From: Prorocentrum cordatum
Taxonomy: Eukaryota > Sar > Dinophyceae > Prorocentrales > Prorocentraceae
DNA: 64,000 bases
Reading direction: 5' to 3'
Assembly (NCBI GenBank): GCA_963575745.1
Contig: CAUYUJ010003958.1
Location: forward strand, 1 to 64,000
Shown here: positions 38,350 through 47,436 of the stretch, piece by piece
Layout: the number at the start of each line of letters is the position of its first letter
Position numbering within the stretch: the stretch's first letter is position 1
Made by a program: the position numbers and the translations under genes
Notes under the pieces: generated by a model
Told to the model about the DNA's origin: nothing
The model's database searches: none
The model's input: the letters and a program-made list of their open reading frames with translations, nothing else

Positions 38350-40364
38350 CTAGGCGGCGCGCGGCGGCGGCTGGTGGTTGGGGGGCGCGCCGAGCTCTTT
38401 CAAGTAAGCGAAGGCCACCGTCGTCCTCTCGGGGTCGGCAAGAACTGAGAAGCCGCGCAGCGGGGCCTGTTCAACCCCGCGACTGAGGATGGCGGGCGGG
38501 GGGTCCCCCCGCAGGGTCAGCAGCCAGGCCGTAGTCCACCGCCCGTGGTCCAGCGTGGCCTGCTCCTGCGTCACCATCGTCAGGGCTACGGCGTCTGGGG
38601 CCTGGTCGTACTCCCCGCGCGTCAAGTGCTTCAGCGCGGCGGCCGCCAACGTGGCCCGGCGCGCCGCGGGTCGCCCTGCGAAGCTGTCGGCGAAGCCCCT
38701 GAAGCGCTCCAAGAACTCCAGCGCATTGGGCACTCCCCTTGGAGCGTGAGCGTCTCGCCACGTTACAGATCGCCGACGTCGAGAGCGCCCCGAGCTGCGC
38801 CTGCAGAAGGCGTTGGGGCCTGAGCCGGTTGGTCGAGCCGCGCACGCCGACGGAGCTCGTCGAGGGGCGCGCCAGGTCGCCTAGCATGTCGGCACCTGCC
38901 CCTCCTCCCACGCCCCCGCTCGCGCCCGCGCAGTGAGCCCCCATCGGCCTCGCCAGCGCCTAGGTTTGGAGCAGGGGTTGCGTCTGGGCGCCATTCAGGT
39001 CCTCGTCGGCGCCGGCGTCGATCGGCAGAGGAGGGGGCGGCTGCGGAGGCGCAGCGAAGGGCCCTGCCCCCCCCGGGGCGCTTCGACGCGGCCGCGAGAA
39101 GGAGCCTCGCCGGGGCCCCCACTGCGGCCTTCGCCTCCGCTGGGGGCGGCGCCAGGGCTGGCGTGGCTTCCGCAGCCCGCGGGGGCGGCGGATCTGCGGG
39201 CGCGGCGGCGCCTGTCGGCTGCCTCTCCAACGCGCTGAGCCGACCCGTGACTGGGCCGAGGGCTGCGGTCACTGTCGAAGAAATCAAGGCGGCCAGCTCC
39301 TCGGTCGGCACCAGCCCTGAAGGCGGGGTCGGGGAGAGGGCGCCGGCATTCGGCGCCGCGGGGAGCTCCCCCTCCCGAAGCGGTGTAGTAGCTGATGCGG
39401 GGCGCGAGCTCCGACGTCTGCAGCCACTCCTCGGCCCTCCACCAGGGCCGTCGCCTCGGGCAGGGCCTCCGAAGCGTCGAAGCGCAGCGCCTCCAGCTCC
39501 TCCCCCAAGAAATCCGAATCCGCCAAGGACTGCAGCTGCTCCAGCACCTTCAGCGTGAAATCGACCAGGTCGGTCTCGACCTCAGTCGGCGGATCCCCGT
39601 CGGCGTCGAGCGGTACCGTCGTGAGCCAGCAAGGCCCCGTCAGTGCCCGCGGGCCTGCCACGCGAGCTCGGATCGACTGAGCAAGACATATCATCGCTGT
39701 GGGGACCGCCATCATGAGGCCCTCGGCTCTCGCTATCACGGGAATGGCCTCGCAGTGCTTCGAACTGGGCTCGAGGCGCCATGGTTCCACCGCGCCCGAG
39801 GTGGCCAGCGTCAAGTCGCCGGTCTGCAGCGGGGGGGGCTGCCACCGACAGCTGCGATCAGCGACTCAGGGAGGGAAGCCAGCTCCCTCGAGGTAGGCTT
39901 CGGCTTCAACGGGGCCGGCGAGCCCGCGGCCCGCCGCGGCGGGCCAGGCCGCGCCGCCGTTGCTCTTGGCGGGGATGGCCCGAGGAGTCGGCGCACGCAG
40001 TGCGCGCGCGAGCACCGGCCACCCGATGGCGAGGGGCAGCTTGCAGCACCACGTAGAGTCGGTTCGCGGGCACGTTGAACGCGACCTCGGCGAGAGGCGA
40101 CTCGTCGTCGACCTCGCGGCGGCCGCCCGGGCGCCCCAGCCAGAAAGCTCGCCGCACCCTGGCGCTCGGCGGAGCGCGCGGCGGGGCGGACCACAGGCGG
40201 TGGGCGTGCCGCTGGATGCGCTCGGAGAGCTACTCGAACGCGACGGGCACGTCCAAGTCGTCCGACTCGGGCTCCTTGACCAGCCCCCACTCCTGTCCGT
40301 GCTTTAGGCCCGGCAAGGGCAGCCGTATGAGGACGGGGTGCCTGTGCTCGTCGTACTCCACTTA
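38350..40364 (-). pseudogene. YR element gag-like region, fragmented
   Basis: Several short minus-strand frames in series: EYDEHRHPVLIRLPLPGLKH and VAFNVPANRLYVVLQAAP (40364-40040), TDLVDFTLKVLEQLQSLADS (39560), PTEELAALISSTVTAALGPV (39311), NALEFLERFRGFADSFAGR (38733) and TMVTQEQATLDHGRWTTAWL. Composition is Ala/Pro/Arg rich with helical islands, as in the structural ORFs of such elements. No zinc knuckle seen. Confidence 0.45.
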
Positions 40365-40393
40365 AGGATGGCCACGAACGTGGCTTTGGGCAT

Positions 40394-40738
40394 TCACAGC
40401 CCCACTCCGTTGGCGTAGCCCTGGAGGCGACGCCGTGCGGCCGCGGCCGAGACGCGCGCCAGTACGGCGGCAGCGTCCCCCGCTGCGGCCGCCGCCTCGG
40501 CGGCGGGGAGCAGGGTTCGGGGCCCCGCGCGGGCAGCTACGAAGCCCGCGGCGAACCCACAGAGGCCGCAGCAGCCCGCGAGGCACACCACGACCAGGAA
40601 GCTGAGCAGGAGGGAGAAGCCGCCGACCAGCAGCCACGCGTGGGGCTGGCTCGAGCCCCAGCAGTATGAGCTGGAGGCGGCCGAGACCGCGGAGCCAAGG
40701 GGGGCGGCGATCGCCCCCCAGAACGCCCAGTCCAGCAT
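40394..40738 (-). CDS. YR element first ORF, membrane-anchored
   Basis: ATG at 40738, 28 bp inside repeat A1. Reads MLDWAFWGAIAAPLGSAV, then a strong hydrophobic helix (WLLVGGFSLLLSFLVVVCLA followed by GCCGLCGFAAGFVAA), then an Ala-rich helix ending ARRRLQGYANGVGL, stop at 40394 (114 aa). One or two transmembrane segments are likely. Position at the 5' end suggests that it belongs to the element. Role unknown. Confidence 0.6.
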   Translation of the reverse strand: MLDWAFWGAIAAPLGSAVSAASSSYCWGSSQPHAWLLVGGFSLLLSFLVVVCLAGCCGLCGFAAGFVAARAGPRTLLPAAEAAAAAGDAAAVLARVSAAAARRRLQGYANGVGL

Positions 40739-40765
40739 GAACGGGCGCGGGCCTGGGGAGCGGCA

Positions 40766-40814
40766 GCAGGCTTGAGCCAAGACCCGACGCGAGAGGTGGC
40801 AGTCGACGCTATTC
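40766..40814 (-). repeat. YR element repeat A1
   Basis: The 5' terminal copy of A, identical to A2 over 42 bases. On the minus strand it ends GGGTCTTGGCTCAAGCCTGC just before the first ORF, so the SL-like 3' end sits where a trans-spliced leader would join. Confidence 0.9.
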
Positions 40815-40827
40815 CCAGTGCCGAGGA

Positions 40828-41190
40828 GGGTAGAGTAGAGTAGGAGTAAAGTAGACTAGGACTGGATCGATCAGAGTAGAATAGGTTGGGGTAGGGAGGT
40901 GTAGGGTAGAGTAGAACAAAATCAGGTAGATGGTCGACTATACGATTATAGCCGGGTAGAAAAAAAGAGTAGGGTAGCGTAGACTAGAGTAGAGATGAGT
41001 AGTGTAGAGAAGAATAGAATAGAAGAGAAGGCGTACATTGTCTAAGAGCAGATCAAAGTAGAGTCCGGTATAAAATACTCGGTCAGGATAGGGCAGAGTT
41101 TGGTGGGGGTAAATAGGGTAGACCAGTATGAGTAGGGTAGGGTGGATGGTAGAATAAAGCTAGGTATAATAGAGTACGTAGGGTAGAGCA
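40828..41190. repeat. GAGTA/TAGAG pentamer satellite
   Basis: Degenerate GGGTAGAGTAGAGTAGG words over about 360 bp, abutting the 5' end of the YR element. Similar material recurs at 42800-43245, where it grades into CCAGT words. Confidence 0.85.
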
Positions 41191-42620
41191 GCATAAAGCA
41201 GAATCCGCCACAGAGACTTCGGCGACGGAGTGGGCAGGTCCTCAGGCCCCTTGTAGTCCTCAGCCCTCTGGATTAAGGACTTCCAGGGGCCCGGAGGGGC
41301 CAAGTCTCCTGCAGTCTTGGGCAGCTTGTCGGGTGATTTTTTCAAGTCCAAATGGCCCCCAAACGGGCCAAGCAAGAGGGCCCACAGAGGCCCCCAAGAC
41401 AATCCGAGAGGGCCCCGAGTCGTCGAACGATCGGTCCAAGACGCCCAAGATGGCCACCAGGCGGTCCAAAAGGCTTCTGAGACGCCTCCAAAAATGGTCT
41501 CAGAGGCACAATTCATTGACTTCTTCTGGTCTTTGAAAGATCTTGGCGTTCTCGCATTTTTGGGCTCCCCGACGCTCACAGGCGGCCCAAGGGGCGCCCA
41601 AGATGGCCCAAACGAGTAGTTCGAGCCCTCGGCCCCAAGAAATTCCCAGGAGACCCCAAGAGACCCCCAAGAGGCTCCAAAGAGGCCACAAGAGGTGCCC
41701 AAGAGGCCCCGAGGAATCCACAAGAGGCTTCCAAGAGGCCCTCAACGGGCCTCCAAGAGGCCCTCAAGAGGCCTCAAAACTGCTCCCCAGAAGCTCCCGA
41801 GAACGCTCCCAAGAGCTCCCAGCATCCATGAGCCAGGCACGGAGGCGGAGTTGGCCGAAGGCCATTCGGTCCGCCGCCGCCTGTGGTCTTGCCGCGTGGG
41901 GTGCCCGCGTGCTAAGCGTCTGAGGCTTTTTGGTTCTTTAAGAACTCCCCCTGGAGCCTTTGGCCCAGCGGGCCGGCCACCCAATTTGCACGGATGGTTG
42001 CCTTCCTCGCTCCTACATGGCCAAGGGTGACCCAAGATGGCCTCCAAGACGGCGAAGATGGCTCCAAGAGAGCCCAAGATGGCTCCCAGATGCACCCGAG
42101 ACGGCCCAAGATGCACCCAAGACGGCCAATGATGGCGCCAAGATGGCCCAAGACGGCCCAGGAGGCCCCCAAGAGGCTTCACAGATGACGCAAGAGGCCT
42201 CAAGAAGGGCCTTCACGAAGGCCCGAGGCGGCAACAATCATTGATGCTCCTTAGGCTGTTGAAGGATTTGGGCATTTGCTTTTGCTCGGCTTCCCGACGG
42301 CCCAAGACGGCCCAAGAGGCACCCAAGGAGGCCCTAAGATCGCCCAAGAGGCACCCAAGATGGCCCCATGAAGGCAAAACAACGCATCCAAGACGGCCCC
42401 AAGAAGGCCCCAAGACGGCCCAAGACAGCCCAAGAGGCCCCAAAAACATCTTCTGACGGCGTCTTGGGGGCCAGGAGCGCCCTAAGACGGCCAAAGAAGC
42501 TCCCGAGAAGCCTCCCAAAGCCCGAAATACAGCCCAAGGAGGCCCCCAAGAGGCCTCCAAGAGGCCCCCAGGAAGCTCACAGGAGGCCCCAAGAGTTCCC
42601 CAAGTGGCTCCCAAGAGGCC
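41190..42620. repeat. CCAAGA-GGCCC minisatellite with higher-order units
   Basis: Loose tandem CCCAAGATGGCC and CCAAGAGGCCCC units. A non-repetitive interruption (TTGAAAGATCTTGGCG...CCCCGACG at 41537-41575) recurs diverged at 42262-42301, about 725 bp on. The same CCAAGAGGGCCC words fill the introns of gene A. (CCT)n follows at 42622-42712. Confidence 0.8.
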
Positions 42621-42799
42621 TCCTCCTCCTCCTACTCCTCCTCCTCCTCATCATCATCATCAGCATCATCATCAGCATCCTCCTTCTCCTCCTCCTCCTC
42701 CTCCTCCTCCGCCCAAACTTGGCCCAATCGTTAGGCCACATAGAGTTATCCTAAAAGGCAGGGGGCGGCGGTGATTCGCCGTAGGCGTCTTCGACAGAG

Positions 42800-43245
42800 T
42801 AGTGGATCGTATACTATGTCTGAGTAGGGTAAAGGAGAATAGGAATAGGAAAAGAGTCGAATTAGTTAGTTCGAGCGAGTCAAAGGGCCGGGCCTACTCC
42901 CACCCACCATCCCACAACATAATGACACATTGTAGCACGACTGAATATTGGGATTGAAACACGTTCCCACCTCGCAAACGGAAAGCGTTCGCGCGCAGCC
43001 CCAGTCTAGAGTAGCTTAGTGCAGGGTAGTGCAGGGTCGAGTAGAGTAGAGTCGAGTAGAGTAGGTTAGATGGTTGAGTAGAGTCAGGCCGAATATAATA
43101 GAATTGAGTTGAGTTCGATAAAGTAAGTCAACTAAACCAGACGAGCTCAGTCGAGACAAGTCGAGTCCAGTTTATCCAGTCAAAGCAAGTCCAGCCCATC
43201 CTAGTCCAGTCAAACCTACTTCAGTTCAGTCTACTCCAGTCCACT
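42800..43245. repeat. GAGTA then CCAGT pentamer-type satellite
   Basis: GAGTAGAGTAGAGTCGAGTA words near 43035-43085, grading into CCAGTC and AGTCCAG words to 43245. No gene. Confidence 0.8.
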
Positions 43246-43404
43246 CCAATCCGCTTCATGCCAGCTTTCTGATCGATTTGGAGTCTCCGTTGGCTGTTAT
43301 CGTGTTTTCTCGATACGGCCATGGGGCCAGCGGGCCTGGAGGCTGAACGTGGCGCAACACCGCCCGTCTCCTCCGACTCGCTCTCTCCCAGCGCCTTGCT
43401 TCCC

Positions 43405-43600
43405 CTTGCCTGAGGGGCAACGACAGGGGTGGACTGGCTCGGGGGGGGGGAGAAGCCATCGACCTGGACTAGGCGATCCAGTGCCGAGGCATCGGCGATA
43501 GGCCCCCGACAGCAGATCCGCAAGGTCCTGTGCGGGGTGGGCTGTCAGTCCCCCCTCTGCGATCGATCAGGCGGGCGACTGGGGTCCGACGCGTCCCTCG
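43405..43600. repeat. Dispersed repeat, copy B
   Basis: Same orientation and block order as copy A at 10665-10850, sharing CTGAGGGGCAACGACAGG exactly. Copy B has an extra G run (near 43441) and other small indels. Confidence 0.75.
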
Positions 43601-43829
43601 CGGGGCCTGTCTCCGCCATATAACGTTGCCCCTGACCGCCTGGCTCCGGGTCCGACGACGTGGCGTCTTCCATCCGCAGGCCTCCAGAGACCTCGACCAC
43701 TTCCCCCGGGGCAGTGCTCCACGCCCCACATCCATGCTCGATTGCCTCACGAGGGCAAGAATCGGCCACCAGAGGCCGAAACGAAGGGAAGACCTGCGAT
43801 GTGCTGTAGCCGCTGGCCCTTCTGTTTGC

Positions 43830-44130
43830 CTGTGTTCTCTCTCTCTCTCCCTCTCTTTCTCTTCTTTATGTTTATGTTTTTTTTCTCTCTATCTCTCTCT
43901 CTCTCTTTCTCATCATGTATGTATGCATGTCTTTCGTTATTGATTTTTGTTGCTCTCTCTCTCTCTGTCCTCTGTTTCTCTCCTCTTCTCCTGTTCTCTC
44001 GTTCTCCCTTGTGCTTTGCTCTCTCTCCCTCTCTCGTTTGGGGGAAGGAGGAGGGCGAGTGTCGAAGCAGTAGCACGCGAAGGGCTCTCTCTATTGGCTT
44101 CTTCTCTCTCTCTCTCTCTCTGGGCTTCTT
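43830..44130. repeat. (CT)n-rich microsatellite region
   Basis: Several (CT)n runs separated by T-rich sequence; (GT)n follows at 44441-44465 and (CT)n again at 44826-44852. The flanking 44140-45200 holds no gene I recognise. Confidence 0.9.
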
Positions 44131-45649
44131 TCGCTTCGTCGGGCACGTGCGGCTTCCCCGCGCGTTGCCGCACGCGTGTGCGCCCACCGAGTAAAATCGC
44201 ATGGGGCCCCCGTCCCTACGGGGTGAGTGCGTCGAGCGATTTGCTGCACGGCACGCGCGCAACATCCACAACGAAATGGGGTTGGCGCTCTGTCGTTGTT
44301 TCGATGGACGCGCCGCTGGGTCAGGGCAGCGTCCCTTCGCGGAGGGGCCGCGAATAGCCCGCAGACACGTGCACAGAAGCCCTGACCATATTTGTCTCGA
44401 TCAACGGCTTCGACGTGCACCAATCTCGAACCAATATTTCAAGTGTGTGTGTGTGTGTGTGTGTGCGTGTTTCCCTCCTTGGTATACTGGCTGGCCCAAG
44501 TTTCCGCGCTATCTCAAGTCTGCGTCCTAATTGGATGCCGTTCCTCCTCCCCGCTGCGCCTCGCTTGCTGCTTCGGCTTGGCACTGTCGGGCTGGTTTGT
44601 CTTCCACCGTGACCCCTCTTTCTCCTTTTTCCTCTCGTTCCCCTCTTTCCCCTGTCTGTCCCCTCACGCTGCCCCCCCTGTGAATGTCGCGGTCGTTCCC
44701 TGTGGGTGGTTCCAGCTGCTGCTGGCTGCGTGAGCCAGACTGGTGAGCGCACTCGCTTGACGTGTTCTACGCCGCGCCGCCGCGCGTGTGGTCGCGACGG
44801 CAACTGTACGCGCATCTCTTTAATGACGTTTCTCTCTCTCTCTCTCTCTTTCTCGCTTTTTTTCTACCGCTGCGCGTTGTGGTTCTCGCGAAATGTGACC
44901 ATGTCCTAGAACTCGCAACATCGGAGTGCTGACGGCCTTCGATCAATGAGCTGAAAGTGCCCCCCTCTGTGTCCCGACAGCTAACATGCGATAACCCCCA
45001 ATCGCCCTAAGCCCTGTGTTCTCCTCTCAACAAGCCCTCCCATTCCCTCTCCGTTCCGCACCCCATTGGCGGAGCAAAGTGAGCTCATCCTACGAAGCAG
45101 GAAAACTGTTGCTGGCGCGGTGGACGTGCTCCACTCGGCGCGGAAACGCATGAAGGAGGCGGGGAGAGGAAGGCGTGATGGAGAGACGATGAGGAGGGAG
45201 GAGGGGAAGTGACGCAGCTGAGAAGAAATAGGAACAGAGGAAGGAGAAGGATGTGTAACGGGAAACGGCCCCTCGGCGGCGGCGGCGACGGCTCCTGGGA
45301 AGGAGCCCCAGGCCCCCCCTCGGCCCCGCGTGGGGCGCCTGCCCTGAGGATCTCGGCCTGCCCTGAGGATCCCGGAGTCCTGGCCCCGTCGGTCGCCTCC
45401 ACGGGCGGCGGGGCGCCTTGGAAGGGGAAGTGCGCCTTGGAAGGGGAGGTGGCGCCCCGCGCAGGGGGGGGGCCCTGCGCTGCTGCAGCTGCGCGCGATG
45501 CGGCACGGCTGCGATTGTGCGGGCTGCCAGCTGCGCGGTGGAGCGGATGGCCGCGGCGGGGCATTCGCGTCGGCGAGGCGCACCCGCTTGCGTGCGCCGC
45601 CCGCCCCAGGCGGCGCCGGGGCCGCCCAGGGGCGCATCGGGCCGCTGGG

Positions 45650-46030
45650 GCTGCCGCTGACGCCGCCGGGTCGGGGCCCCGGCGCGGCCAGGCCGCTGGG
45701 GGCGCCATGGCTCCGCAAATCGGCCACGATCTCCAACGTCGCCCTGGAGATCGTGGGCGCCCGAGGCTGCGCTCGGAGCCGCTGGGGTCGCCGCCGACGG
45801 GGCGGTCAATCGGCCGCGACCCCCAACATCGGTCTGGAGATCGCGGGCGCCTAGTGCCGCCTGGGGGGCGCCGGGGCCGCCGGGGGCCCCCGCCGACAGA
45901 GCTGCGCCCTGGCGCGGCGGGGCCGCTGCAGGGGCGCCTAGGCCCGCGGGGGTGGAGATCGTGGGCGCCTAGTGCCACCTGGGGGGCGCCTGGGCCGCCG
46001 GGGGCCCCCGCTGACGCCGCCGGAACTGCG
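45650..46030. repeat. GC-rich tandem repeat before retroelement 2
   Basis: GGAGATCG-GGGCGCC recurs at about 45747, 45837 and 45954. The blocks 45845-45900 and 45965-46020 are close copies (TAGTGCC-CCTGGGGGGCGCC). Upstream, near 45563, the translated leader RRGIRVGEAHP resembles RRGARVGEASHPGP at 46150, so the element's 5' end may be partly duplicated. Confidence 0.7.
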
Positions 46031-46135
46031 CCGCGGGGGGGCCGTTGGGGGCGGGCTGCGCTCGTCCGCCGTCCTCGCGGGGTCCGCAGGCGATGCTGCC
46101 GCCGCTGCTGCTGCTGACGGCGCGGGAAGCGGCGC

Positions 46136-47436
46136 GTGTGGCAGTGGCGAGGCGCCCGCGTGGGCGAGGCCTCGCACCCGGGGCCAGGCCGGCGAGGGCA
46201 GCCGGAGACCGCCACGGTGCTCGTGGCAAGCGTCACTCGCTGGAGCGCGAGCTGGCGCGGATTGCTGTGCGCTGGCGCGGACGCGCATCCCCGCTGCGGA
46301 GGCGCATGCCGCCGCGTCCGCAGCCAAGGCGAGGGGCATGCAGCTGCACATGGGGCCCGCCGCCAGCGGCGAACACCTGTTGGCCGCAGCGCACGTGCCG
46401 GGCCGCTGTTCGGCCAAGTCGGAGCCGATGCTTGGGCTGTCAGGAGGGCATCTCGGGAGGCTCCAGCACATTGCTATGGCTATGCTGGTGGTCCCCCTGA
46501 CCTTGAGCGCAACGCTGACCTGCTGCTGGAGGGCCTGGCATGGTTGAGCGGCCTGGGAGGGGCGCCAACGCTGTTGGTGGGCGACCTCAATTGCAATCTC
46601 CGCGACGCCTGGCAGGCTGCAGGGACCTCCTCGCCGCCCTCGGCCCCACCTGCATCCCCTCGCACGGTGCCCCGTCGCGGATCGACTACGTCTTGGCGAA
46701 CGCCGGGGCTCAATCGCTGGTTTCCCGGGTCGGGCTGCGCTGGGACCTCGGTCTGGCCACGCACGCGGCCTTGCTGGTGGAGCTCCAGGTCGCGCCGCCG
46801 GAGCGTGCACTTCTTCGGCAGCCCGTGGTGGCCTTGGACGGCGGCGCTGCGGAGGGATGGGGTGCAGAGTCGGCTGGTGCGACGACCGCTGCTGTGCAGG
46901 CTCGCCGCCAGGAGGCTTTCCACCGCGCCCTTGACCACCGCGACCTCTCGTCCGCCTGGCAGCAACTTCATGCGACGATGCGGGAGTGGCTCGCTGTGCG
47001 TCGCGGGCTCCAGGCCGTGCCGGACCGCCCGCATGCGGCTGCGGCATGGCAGGCTGACCGGCCTCCCACAGCCGGAGGTGGCGGCGAGGCGGCCGAGGCC
47101 GCGGCTGATGCGGCGCTGCTCCGGCTCCGGCGGCTGCGCGGCTTCCGGCAAGCCTCGCAGCGTCCAGGAGGCGCGGCCCAGCGCGTCGCGATATCTACCT
47201 TGGCTGCACTCCGTGCCGCCGACACTACTGATGCTGCATGGTCGCAGGCCCTCTCGGGGGTCACGGTGGCTGCAGGGGTCCCGCCGGACCTTCTGGCCCG
47301 GGCGGACGAGAAGCGGCGGCAGGCCAGCGCTGCTGCTAGGGCGCGTCGCCGTGCCAATTGGCGGCAGTGGGTCCACGGCTGCTTGACGAACCGGCAGGGG
47401 AGGCTTGACCGTTGGATCCGCGGCGGAGGCACCTAG
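46136..47436 (+). pseudogene. Retroelement 2 endonuclease
   Basis: Leader RVGEASHPGPGRRGQ, TVLVASVTRWSASWRGLLC (start of the endonuclease fold), PTLLVGDLNCNLRDAW (GDxN motif), then after a frame change APSRIDYVLANAGAQSLV and ATHAALLVEL (final His). The rest (46800-47436) is an Ala/Arg-rich helical linker (ATMREWLAVRRGLQAVPD; ARRRANWRQWVHGCLTN). The frame stops at TAG 47434-47436 but reads on in frame beyond it. Confidence 0.75.

Larger units (their letters stand above)
34904..40815 (-). mobile_element. Tyrosine-recombinase retroelement with split direct repeats (DIRS/Ngaro/PAT-like)
   Basis: In the minus-strand sense the order is: repeat A1 (40814-40766), a membrane-anchored small ORF, gag-like low-complexity ORFs, methyltransferase-like block, RNase H-like block, tyrosine recombinase, repeat B1 (35268-35132), A2 (35127-35079), B2 (35034-34904). 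The A1-ORFs-B1-A2-B2 layout is the hallmark of YR retrotransposons that integrate through a circular intermediate. Many frameshifts make this copy inactive. I find no convincing RT aspartate pair between the gag-like part and the methyltransferase-like block, so the RT may be deleted. Both outer flanks are GAGTA repeat, which suggests the target. Confidence 0.7.

Noticed and set aside
10983-43600. Direct repeats considered as possible CRISPR arrays (18-bp, 73-bp and pentamer arrays)
   Set aside because: Units are contiguous or near-contiguous without unique spacers of constant length, there are no cas genes, and the genome is eukaryotic.
45085-46236. Long minus-strand Arg/Pro-rich frames over 45-46 kb
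   Set aside because: Antisense of GC-rich tandem repeats and of retroelement 2's leader; the plus-strand reading is coherent and these are not.
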